Shown here one piece after another: positions 24,704 to 31,805 of a stretch of 64,000 bases of DNA. The stretch is from a virus. The DNA lies in the IMG/VR virus record IMGVR_UViG_3300028572_000010, positions 1 through 64,000 of that record; one strand, written 5' to 3'. Every line of letters begins with the position of its first letter. Within the stretch, counting starts at the first letter, position 1. The translations under genes and the position numbers were made by a program. The notes below the pieces were generated by a model. It worked only from the letters and a program-made list of their open reading frames with translations, searched no databases and was not told where the DNA came from.

Positions 24704-25136
24704 ATGAATAAAGCAATCCATGCTATACATTATGTTGGTTTCGGGGACCGAAAACTTATTCAGGACGTGCTGGTAATCATTACGAGCGGACAGGAGCTCG
24801 ACTTGCAACGGTTTGCCGGGGGTCGAGCAGGCCGGAGTCAAAATATTCAGAACTAAACCTAAGGACCTAGCTTTTCAGCTAGTTGACGGTATAGTGTATA
24901 ACGCGAACGTACTCACTAATGGAGTTAACCATGGTGGGTATTCACGGACGTTATGGGTAGATGATTCCTTGGTTAGTATATGTCTAACTATAGATTCAGT
25001 ATTAATAAGAGACAGTTACATCTGGGACATGACTGGTAACTTGATTGTTGAACCAAGACAATCAGTGTTAGCCCAATTTACTGACAAAGAGTTGACAGAA
25101 TTCGCCAGGACTGGGCTTCTCATTAAGATGAAATGA
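24704..25136 (+). CDS. hypothetical protein, frameshifted at a G5 run
   Basis: Two frames join naturally. The first starts at 24704 (MNKAIHAIHYVGFGDRKLIQ ... QELDLQRFAG); the second continues from about 24819 (VEQAGVKIFRTKPKDLAFQL) to 25136. The switch lies in GGGGG near 24817-24821; skipping one G gives one continuous protein of about 143 residues. Starting the second part at TTG 24813 is the alternative. This is either a sequencing error, a recent mutation or a +1 frameshift site. Function unknown. Confidence 0.5.
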
Positions 25137-25245
25137 AATTCACTTACCTACCCCACCCCTCTACCATGATTTCAAGTAATTGTGGTATAACATAATGAAC
25201 AAGGATATTAGCCTTTGTTATAAGAACAATCAACAATTAATAAAT

Positions 25246-25647
25246 ATGAAAAAAGCATTGTGGTTTTCACGGCATACCCCAACCCCTGTCCAAACCGCTG
25301 AGGCGGTGGGGATGGGGTTCGAACTGGTGATATTGGAGGAGGCAACAAAGTATGCCTCCATGTCAATCCAGACTGATGACGATTTATTGGGGGTGGTGGC
25401 GTACTTGCAGTACGCGGAGCTTCCTGACTGTCCTCCTGACTGTCCTCCCTCCGAGAATATATTCTCGGCGGTGTTTGGTGTCTTTGCAGCACCGGTGCAG
25501 TCCCATTTGGTTAATGAAACTGCAAGATATGTAACTGGAGGTGGGACGGCAATTCCATGCTACTCTGCATGGAATGTGCAACGGACGGTGGAAGGTGGGA
25601 AACCTACTTTCGAACACAAGCAGTGGGTGTTTGTAGGGCGGATTTAG
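25246..25647 (+). CDS. conserved phage hypothetical protein
   Basis: 133 residues from ATG at 25246 (MKKALWFSRHTPTPVQTAEA), a start region I recognise from small proteins in phages that begin with LWFSRH-type motifs. The earlier Met at 25180 would run through an intergenic region. Includes a 12-bp duplicated Pro-Asp-Cys-Pro segment (CPPDCPPSEN). Ends just before a strong terminator. Confidence 0.55.
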   Translation: MKKALWFSRHTPTPVQTAEAVGMGFELVILEEATKYASMSIQTDDDLLGVVAYLQYAELPDCPPDCPPSENIFSAVFGVFAAPVQSHLVNETARYVTGGGTAIPCYSAWNVQRTVEGGKPTFEHKQWVFVGRI

Positions 25648-25655
25648 TATTTCAT

Positions 25656-25681
25656 GAGGGATTAATCATCCCTCTTTTTTA
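25656..25681 (+). terminator. intrinsic terminator
   Basis: GAGGGAT / ATCCCTC stem with a 5-base loop, followed by TTTTTT. Confidence 0.85.
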
Positions 25682-25733
25682 ACAATACAATCCCAGCATA
25701 ACAAACTAAGCAAAAGGATGAAAGACAAAAAAT

Positions 25734-26174
25734 ATGAGAACGAGGCAGGAAATAAAAGAAATATTTGAGGGAAGGGGCTGCACCGTAATAGTGGCTTCTT
25801 GTGAGCGTTGTTGGCCTCAACTGCCGGCAAGCGATGGATCCGGTGAGATATGGATTTTGGCACCAGGCTTGCCAACAAAAGGACCATTTGAAATAACCAA
25901 AGCTCCTTTTGGGGCTTCTGATGCTGCAAATACTAATCATCCTGATACACAGGAAACCTATGATATATGGGTGTTTTCAAAACCTGATGAAACCGGCGAT
26001 GGTTATGTTCCTTGTTCTGAGCAGGAATTTAATGAGGCAGCGGCAGATAAGAAAATGTTGTTTAAATACAACTTTTTACCAACAAGCAGAGGCGTTGGTT
26101 GGTTCTGTAGGGCCTCAGAAAAGAAGCGTCTCCAAGCTGACCTTACTAGTACCTTTAAAGTATTAGGAGTATAA
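25734..26174 (+). CDS. hypothetical protein
   Basis: 146 residues, soluble, with CERCWPQL near the start and several acidic loops (PDETGDGYVPCSEQEF). Last gene of the plus-strand island. Not recognised. Confidence 0.5.
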   Translation: MRTRQEIKEIFEGRGCTVIVASCERCWPQLPASDGSGEIWILAPGLPTKGPFEITKAPFGASDAANTNHPDTQETYDIWVFSKPDETGDGYVPCSEQEFNEAAADKKMLFKYNFLPTSRGVGWFCRASEKKRLQADLTSTFKVLGV

Positions 26175-26185
26175 GTTAAAACAAC

Positions 26186-26216
26186 AGGTTGAGAGTGCAA
26201 ACTCAACCTCTTTTTT
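26186..26216. terminator. intrinsic terminator between convergent genes
   Basis: AGGTTGAG / CTCAACCT stem, 8-base loop, then CTTTTTT. It ends the plus-strand island and faces the minus-strand gene ending at 26222. Confidence 0.85.
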
Positions 26217-26221
26217 AACTA

Positions 26222-27016
26222 TCAATTTTGCCCAAAGTACTTCTGATACAATTCTTGAGCTAAAGGTGGATTAGTAGTGGCTAGATGTTTAACCATCTGC
26301 AATAGTTGACCCATACCTTGTTCATGAATTCCAGGATCACTATTCCACAATCTACCAGGCAGACCATTAGCAGCACTTTGTAATTGATCGAATAGACCGT
26401 TATTATTCGTCATATTGTGTTGCAGTCTTTGATATAACTCATTAGGATCAGGTTCAGGACTACCACCTCTAGTAACGCTATCTACTCTAGGAAGACCAAC
26501 ACTAGTATATGGATCACCTAATATATCGTTAGCAGATCTATTCAAATCCAGATCTGGTTTCCCTAAATTACTATAAGCTGAACGCAAAGCTTGGTTCTCT
26601 ACTTCTGGAGTAATAGCTTGTCTAGCAATTGGTTTTTCATTAGATATACTATTATCGTTGTTAAAATCCTCCAAACTTTGAGCACCTTCACCTAATTCAT
26701 GATTCATTAAATGATACTTACCAGCAGTATCTTGGTAATCATAAGTTCCACCATTATTAGATTTAGCATATCCCCTCAATTTCCAACCATCATATTGTGG
26801 CATAATACCATGATTTAGATTAGTAGGTGGTTGAGTAGGTAGAACTTGAGGTGGAGGAGTGTTGGCTAAAGGAGGAGGTGGAGCTGGGTTAGGTGAAGGA
26901 GCTGATTGAATAGGTGGAGAGCTGGGTTTAGGAGCTGGCTTAGGTTGACTAATATTGCCTGGATTAGTTAGAGCAGCCTTAATAAAACCATTAATAAAGT
27001 GTTCATTTAAATGCAT
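26222..27016 (-). CDS. tagged, Pro-rich putative virion protein
   Basis: 264 residues. The N-terminus HFINGFIKAALTNPG is one of the clearest copies of the [FY]xxGFxKxA tag. A Pro/Ala/Ser-rich linker (residues 20-70) follows, then a soluble region with GWKLRGYAKSNNGGTYDY and a C-terminal helical part. The layout (tag, disordered linker, folded domain) matches the caspase-like protein at 30694. Function of the folded part unknown. Confidence 0.55.
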   Translation of the reverse strand: MHLNEHFINGFIKAALTNPGNISQPKPAPKPSSPPIQSAPSPNPAPPPPLANTPPPQVLPTQPPTNLNHGIMPQYDGWKLRGYAKSNNGGTYDYQDTAGKYHLMNHELGEGAQSLEDFNNDNSISNEKPIARQAITPEVENQALRSAYSNLGKPDLDLNRSANDILGDPYTSVGLPRVDSVTRGGSPEPDPNELYQRLQHNMTNNNGLFDQLQSAANGLPGRLWNSDPGIHEQGMGQLLQMVKHLATTNPPLAQELYQKYFGQN

Positions 27017-27061
27017 AATGATATAATACCAAACAATAACAATTTTTACAATAACAACAAT

Positions 27062-27508
27062 ATGGCTTTAATAATTTATACAGATGGTGGAGCAAGTTCA
27101 AAAGATAAGGTTGGTGGGTGTAGCGCCATTATATGTAATGACGATATAGTAATAAAAAGATTAACTGCGGCTTACCCTGATGTTACTAATAACCAGATGG
27201 AAATTTATGGTGCTATTTTAGGATTATCATACATACTAGACAATCCCGAACTAGGTACTATAGTTAAAGTAATTGCTGATAGTGAGTATGTAGTATTGGG
27301 AGCTAGTCTATGGATAACTAATTGGAAGAGAAATGGTTGGAGGACAAAAGATAAAAAACCAGTAAAAAATAAAGTACTGTGGGAAACTATGGATTGTTTT
27401 ATGGATAAATTAAAGATTACCTGGGAATGGACTAAGGGCCATGCCGGAAATCCTCTAAATGAAGAAGCAGATAGTTTGGCAGTACAGGCTTATAAAGACT
27501 TGTTGTAA
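27062..27508 (+). CDS. rnhA: ribonuclease H (type 1)
   Basis: 148 residues from ATG at 27062 (MALIIYTDGGASSKDKVGG). The four catalytic acids are visible: Asp in YTDGG, Glu in NNQMEIYG, Asp in VIADSEYV and the final Asp in NEEADSLA, together with the loop His in WTKGHAGN. RNase HI cuts the RNA of RNA-DNA hybrids, for primer removal or R-loop control. Length equals that of typical bacterial RNase HI. It is an isolated plus-strand gene between minus-strand genes, followed by a weak terminator. Confidence 0.92.
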   Translation: MALIIYTDGGASSKDKVGGCSAIICNDDIVIKRLTAAYPDVTNNQMEIYGAILGLSYILDNPELGTIVKVIADSEYVVLGASLWITNWKRNGWRTKDKKPVKNKVLWETMDCFMDKLKITWEWTKGHAGNPLNEEADSLAVQAYKDLL

Positions 27509-27510
27509 TG

Positions 27511-27537
27511 AGAGGGGAGACTGCAAATCCCTTTTTT
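27511..27537 (+). terminator. weak terminator after RNase H
   Basis: Short AGGGGA/TCCCTT stem then TTTTTTT. Confidence 0.5.
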
Positions 27538-27550
27538 TAGCTATCAGTAA

Positions 27551-27578
27551 TTGACATAAGAAAATATTAAGCTATATT
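27551..27578 (+). promoter_or_regulatory. sigma70-like promoter, near-leaderless
   Basis: TTGACA (27551-27556), 16-base spacer, TATATT (27573-27578), then 7 bases to ATG at 27586. Confidence 0.65.
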
Positions 27579-27585
27579 TACAGTT

Positions 27586-27840
27586 ATGATAAATATTAAT
27601 TCTTATATCGTTACAGAAAATTCAGTGGTTAGTGGAGTTACTTCTGGAGTTGAGGCATTACTTAAAGATGTGAATAACTTTAGCAAACCTGAGGTAGTTA
27701 TAAATACAATCGCTAGTTCGGTAATGGATGAACTATGCAATGTATTTGATTTCGGAGATCAGCCGCTAAGATTCACCCCAGACTTGATGCGGAAAATACT
27801 GCAATTAGCTAAGGAGCAGGAAAAGGAAGAGAAAGCTTAA
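27586..27840 (+). CDS. hypothetical small protein
   Basis: 84 residues, soluble, helical C-terminus (DLMRKILQLAKEQEKEEKA). Its own promoter lies directly upstream. The stop overlaps the stop of the opposing helicase gene by four bases. Function unknown. Confidence 0.5.
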   Translation: MININSYIVTENSVVSGVTSGVEALLKDVNNFSKPEVVINTIASSVMDELCNVFDFGDQPLRFTPDLMRKILQLAKEQEKEEKA

Positions 27841-30692
27841 TTGTAGTTAAGCCAAGATTTAGGTTCTTGATTCTTGGCTATTAAATTAGTTATTTCTTGA
27901 TTAAGATTATCTTTTGGTTTACTGATTGAATTTCTAATATATGAATCTGTACCAGTAGGTTTGGGATTGAATGTAAGTTTATCCAATAAACTAGGTTTTG
28001 GTGTGGCAAAATAACGTTGCACTAAAACCTTTCTCTTTTCTGGAGGCAAACTATCATGACTATGGAAACGTACTGATCTTCCGATAACTTGTCTCTCTTT
28101 AGGAAGGTTCCAAAAAGGTTCCAAAAGTTGTGTCAAATTTGTAGCCTTCAAATCCAATCCTTCAGCCCCAGCTCCTGATACTAATAATGCTCTTAATTTA
28201 TTAGCATTATAATCTTTAACTGCCTGGTCTCTTATAGTAGGTGTTACAGCTCCACTAAACTCTCCAAATGGTATATTATTCTTTCTTAATAATGATTCAT
28301 AAGGTCTAAGACCATTATTAAGATAATTACTATATACTAGAGCTTTATAGTTTGGATCTTGTTTTAATTGTATTTGTAAAAACTTAAAAGCTGCATCTAT
28401 TTTAGGGGATTCCACGTCTCTTAAATTTTTAGTAAATCCAGCAGTTGAATTGCTTACTTGTCTAGGTCCACTTAAAAATGCTCGCATACCTTCTAATTCA
28501 CCACGTCCAGGAGGTAAATTATGTTTAATTCGATAACGTGTCCAAAATGGTGTCTTTCCGAGTATTGTATCATATATCTCTTGTTGTTTAGCACCCATAG
28601 GAACATTAACTTCTTGCTCCGTCACAGTAGGATATCCTTCTTGAGTAGGTTTATAGTAGTCAACATACTTATCCAGAATCTTAGATAGTTGAGCTTTATT
28701 CTGTAGCTTATATTGAATGCCTGGAGAAACTCCCATTAATCTACCAAAAAATCCAGGTTTAACTTCTTCCTGTTTAAAATATTGTTTTTTAAACTCAGAT
28801 AAATTATTAGGTAATACTTGTTTCTTTGCTACTAAGTTAACAAGATTACTTAATTCAGTAGGATCATTTAGAATTGGAGTTCCTGAAAGGAGAAGGCGCT
28901 TGGCTGGATTCGTTTTAACCAATGCTTGATATAATTCACTATTACTATTTTTAGCTTTTTGAGCTTCATCTACTATCTGCAAACCAGTATTGTATATTGG
29001 AGTATTTAACTTAGAATTAGCAAATCTTTGTTGACTAATTAAGTTGATATTAGAAGGATTAGAATTGCCATACCATCTCTGCAACTCTTTACGATAGTTG
29101 GATTTTAATGAAGCTGGAACAATGATATCAGTCTTAGGTAATCCTAATGCTTTCCAGGATTCAATACTTTCGCGTGTATTGTGCGTAACTATACAATGTT
29201 CAGTAATATATAGATGAGAAGGGTCATCGATTGCAATACAGATTGTCTCTTTTTTTCCAACATATTCTATACTTTTTATATATCTAGTTGGTTTATATTT
29301 AGTCTTAGGAATTACTTGAATTGCTTTTCTGTGTAATCTAAATGGATTGATATTTGGTGGTAAACTTAACCAAACCCTATAACATAAAGCTCCTTTCTTT
29401 TTTTCTCCTTTATATGAATATGTTGGAATTCTAGTTGTTATCTTTGCTAAACCTCCTAGTGATTCAACAAGGAATTGCACACCATCTGCTAACTGTTTTG
29501 AGACGGACTCATAAACTATAGCCATACCATCTTTACTTACAGTACCATCAGTATCCATTAACCCTTGTAATAATGCTATGCGAGATTTCACTGTGTTAAA
29601 CATATAAATATCAGGTATAAATTTTGTAAAACAATTCATACCTTGTAATTTTAATTCTTTAAATGCTTGAACAATGTAACTGTTATATCCTTTTGGTTTA
29701 CCTAATCCATAAGTATATTTAGAATATTTTTTAAGAGTAAAATTTGGAAATAAAGACTTAATTGATTGCAGAATTTCGTCATCTGCTGTTGTTATCGCAC
29801 AGCCACCTCCACAAATACTACCATCTCCTAAAATCAAACCAACAAAATACGGGTCTAGTGGAAGTTTTCTATATTTAAAATGAATAGGTTTCACAATAGG
29901 AATAGTATAATTTAAACTATTATCATTAGATAATACTGTATCTTTAATTTCGCTTGTACTCCTGACTTTACCTACCCACCTATATTTAAATTGATCCTTG
30001 CTTTTAACGTAATTTTTACGTTCACATCTAGATTGAGTGAACCATAAATGAGAATCATCACATTCTATAGTAGCACCATCCCTAAAAGTAATTTTATACA
30101 CATCTTTATACCCTTGAGGATAGACTCCAGTCACATTAGCTTTCACACCATTAACAGAAATCACTTCTGTGTTTTGTTTTATATCTTCTATATTTATCCA
30201 CCCTGTAGGTGTTAATATCTTTGAGCCTATAACCAATCCTTTTCCACTACCCATCCCATGATAAAGCACTAACCCTGAAGTATTCTTATCTTGAATCTTC
30301 TTAATTACTCTAGCTTGTTGAGGTTGTAACGCTTCTTCACCAGCCTCCTTCTTCAAAGGTACGGTTCTAGGATTCCCACCTACTACTGGATAACCCTCAG
30401 CCCTTAACTTCTTTGCCAACCATTCCTCGGTTCTTTCAGCTTTATGAAATGGCATGGGATTTAAATCTTTATAATGTTCAGGCCTAAGTCTAAGCCCATG
30501 ATTCTTTACCCAGATATTGGCTTTTAGTCCAGTTTTATGTTTCTCGAATCTAGCTTCAGGACTCAAACCAGTCTCTCCTACATAAAGTGGAGGTAGTTCT
30601 GGATTGTAGTTAGGATTCAACTTTAAAAACTTTTTTTTAGCTAAGACCTCCTTATCCAATTCAACTACATATACATTGTGTCGGTCTGTCAT
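27837..30692 (-). CDS. GIY-YIG / SNF2-like helicase with intein
   Basis: 951 residues from ATG at 30692, just after the upstream stop; earlier in-frame Mets lie in that gene. Residues 1-110 have NVYVVELD ... PLYVGETGLSPEARFEKH, a GIY-YIG nuclease-type domain. A superfamily 2 helicase follows: Walker A GMGSGK-T, interrupted after Lys151 by an intein (residues 152-505); motif II DEAQ near 575; LLSGTPILND motif III; SGAGAEGLDL motif V; QVIGRSVRFH motif VI. SNF2-like ATPases act with viral RNA polymerases in poxviruses; a similar transcription or DNA-remodelling role is inferred. Whether the nuclease domain is active cannot be seen. Confidence 0.85.
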   Translation of the reverse strand: MTDRHNVYVVELDKEVLAKKKFLKLNPNYNPELPPLYVGETGLSPEARFEKHKTGLKANIWVKNHGLRLRPEHYKDLNPMPFHKAERTEEWLAKKLRAEGYPVVGGNPRTVPLKKEAGEEALQPQQARVIKKIQDKNTSGLVLYHGMGSGKGLVIGSKILTPTGWINIEDIKQNTEVISVNGVKANVTGVYPQGYKDVYKITFRDGATIECDDSHLWFTQSRCERKNYVKSKDQFKYRWVGKVRSTSEIKDTVLSNDNSLNYTIPIVKPIHFKYRKLPLDPYFVGLILGDGSICGGGCAITTADDEILQSIKSLFPNFTLKKYSKYTYGLGKPKGYNSYIVQAFKELKLQGMNCFTKFIPDIYMFNTVKSRIALLQGLMDTDGTVSKDGMAIVYESVSKQLADGVQFLVESLGGLAKITTRIPTYSYKGEKKKGALCYRVWLSLPPNINPFRLHRKAIQVIPKTKYKPTRYIKSIEYVGKKETICIAIDDPSHLYITEHCIVTHNTRESIESWKALGLPKTDIIVPASLKSNYRKELQRWYGNSNPSNINLISQQRFANSKLNTPIYNTGLQIVDEAQKAKNSNSELYQALVKTNPAKRLLLSGTPILNDPTELSNLVNLVAKKQVLPNNLSEFKKQYFKQEEVKPGFFGRLMGVSPGIQYKLQNKAQLSKILDKYVDYYKPTQEGYPTVTEQEVNVPMGAKQQEIYDTILGKTPFWTRYRIKHNLPPGRGELEGMRAFLSGPRQVSNSTAGFTKNLRDVESPKIDAAFKFLQIQLKQDPNYKALVYSNYLNNGLRPYESLLRKNNIPFGEFSGAVTPTIRDQAVKDYNANKLRALLVSGAGAEGLDLKATNLTQLLEPFWNLPKERQVIGRSVRFHSHDSLPPEKRKVLVQRYFATPKPSLLDKLTFNPKPTGTDSYIRNSISKPKDNLNQEITNLIAKNQEPKSWLNYN
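29178..30239 (-). other. class 3-like intein in helicase Walker A
   Basis: 354 codons. It starts with Gly (GLVIGSKILTPTGW), not Cys or Ser, and ends CIVTHN followed by Thr. Three features fit class 3 inteins: Trp in block B (SHLWFTQS), Cys in block F (ETICIAID) and Thr at +1. Removing it restores GMGSGKTRES. It carries LAGLIDADG motifs GLILGDGS and GLMDTDGT, so it can home. Confidence 0.85.
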
Positions 30693-30693
30693 A

Positions 30694-31371
30694 TCAGTAA
30701 TTATAGTAAGTCCCTTTATCCACCCAATTAGTACCACCTTGTAGATTATATTGATGAGGCAAGCTTGTAGTTATTGGATCATTAGGATTCCTATCTTTAA
30801 TAATTCTATTTATTATATTCACTACGTCTGGGTATTCATTAGTCTTAAATTGACTTGGAATTAATGGACCATAATGCCTGGGAGGGATTTGAACAACGTT
30901 AGTAAGATTAGGGAATAATTTACGGTACATAGCTGGAGTAGCAAACCCTTTAAGCACTTCGTTTGGACTCACATTAGTATTGGAGCAATCCCCACCATTA
31001 CAAGCAGTAGTATAAATATTATTGATATTGTTAGTAGCTGGACCAATAAGTTTAGCCAATGTTTGAGGAGTATAAGTTAGTGGTTCATTGTTATAAAGCA
31101 AGTTTTTAGAATTATTAGAATCACTTTGAAATGCATATTCTCCATTAATAGCACTATCAGGACCACCGTGAGCATTTATATTAAGGGTATTACCACCTTT
31201 ATTAACAAAATTATGCATATTTGGAGGGAGACCACCAACAGTATAAGCATTGTGTGGTAATGAAATCATCGGAATTTTTGGAGGTGTAGGAGGTGTAGGA
31301 GGTGGAGGAGGTGGAGGGAGTGGGCCAGCAGCCTTGATAAAACCATTAATAAATGCATCTAACTTATTCAT
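30694..31371 (-). CDS. tagged caspase-like (clan CD) putative protease
   Basis: 225 residues. N-terminal tag DAFINGFIKAAG, then a run of prolines, then a folded domain. Residues about 67-80 read NINAHGGPDS and about 120-128 IYTTACNGG; this His-Gly ... Ala-Cys-x-Gly pair is the catalytic layout of clan CD peptidases (caspase, CHAT, C80). A Lys/Leu-rich helix (YTPQTLAKLI) lies between, as in C80 proteins. It may be packaged with the DNA and act on host proteins or other virion proteins; that part is inference. Overlaps the secreted-protein gene by eight bases. Confidence 0.45.
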   Translation of the reverse strand: MNKLDAFINGFIKAAGPLPPPPPPPTPPTPPKIPMISLPHNAYTVGGLPPNMHNFVNKGGNTLNINAHGGPDSAINGEYAFQSDSNNSKNLLYNNEPLTYTPQTLAKLIGPATNNINNIYTTACNGGDCSNTNVSPNEVLKGFATPAMYRKLFPNLTNVVQIPPRHYGPLIPSQFKTNEYPDVVNIINRIIKDRNPNDPITTSLPHQYNLQGGTNWVDKGTYYNY

Positions 31372-31714
31372 ACTGTTTCATTATTAAAGATACATTCTTA
31401 TACCAGTTATCATTTAAATGATTAGGGTCATTTTTAGCATTTATAGGACAATAGTGTTGTTGTAGATATCTTAAGAAATCTGTTTTAGAACTACTATTTA
31501 ACCAGTTATTGTAATTATGTTTTATAGTATTGGCAGCTATAATTCTTGGACTCTTTTTAAAATCTCCAATCACTCCATAAGGATATTTAGTATTAGCCCC
31601 ACCCTCAGCTAGATAAATAGCGTCTAATAAGTGATTTAGATAGACTTTATTTAATTGTTGTGCTTCAATACTAATACTAATCAAGCTAAATACAATAATA
31701 ATCCAACTCTTCAT
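31364..31714 (-). CDS. secreted lysozyme-like putative cell-wall enzyme
   Basis: 116 residues with a signal peptide (MKSWIIIVFSLISISIEAQ). The mature part has LLDAIYLAEGGANTKYPYG, in which Glu in AEGG could be the catalytic acid, and ends with a conserved-looking block HYCPINAKNDPNHLNDNWYK. I have seen this arrangement in phage proteins thought to be peptidoglycan-active, but the assignment rests on memory of motifs only. Confidence 0.45.
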   Translation of the reverse strand: MKSWIIIVFSLISISIEAQQLNKVYLNHLLDAIYLAEGGANTKYPYGVIGDFKKSPRIIAANTIKHNYNNWLNSSSKTDFLRYLQQHYCPINAKNDPNHLNDNWYKNVSLIMKQYE

Positions 31715-31769
31715 AAATCTAACCTAGTTTAATGTATATTCCAGGTTAATTAAAGACTAAAGTTTGAGG

Positions 31770-31799
31770 TTGTGGAAATCAATAATAAGAGTATATAAT
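31770..31799 (+). promoter_or_regulatory. leaderless-type promoter of the RNA polymerase gene
   Basis: TATAAT (31794-31799) followed by exactly 6 bases and ATG at 31806. The -35 (TTGTGG, 18-base spacing) is weak. Confidence 0.5.
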
Positions 31800-31805
31800 C
31801 AAAAT

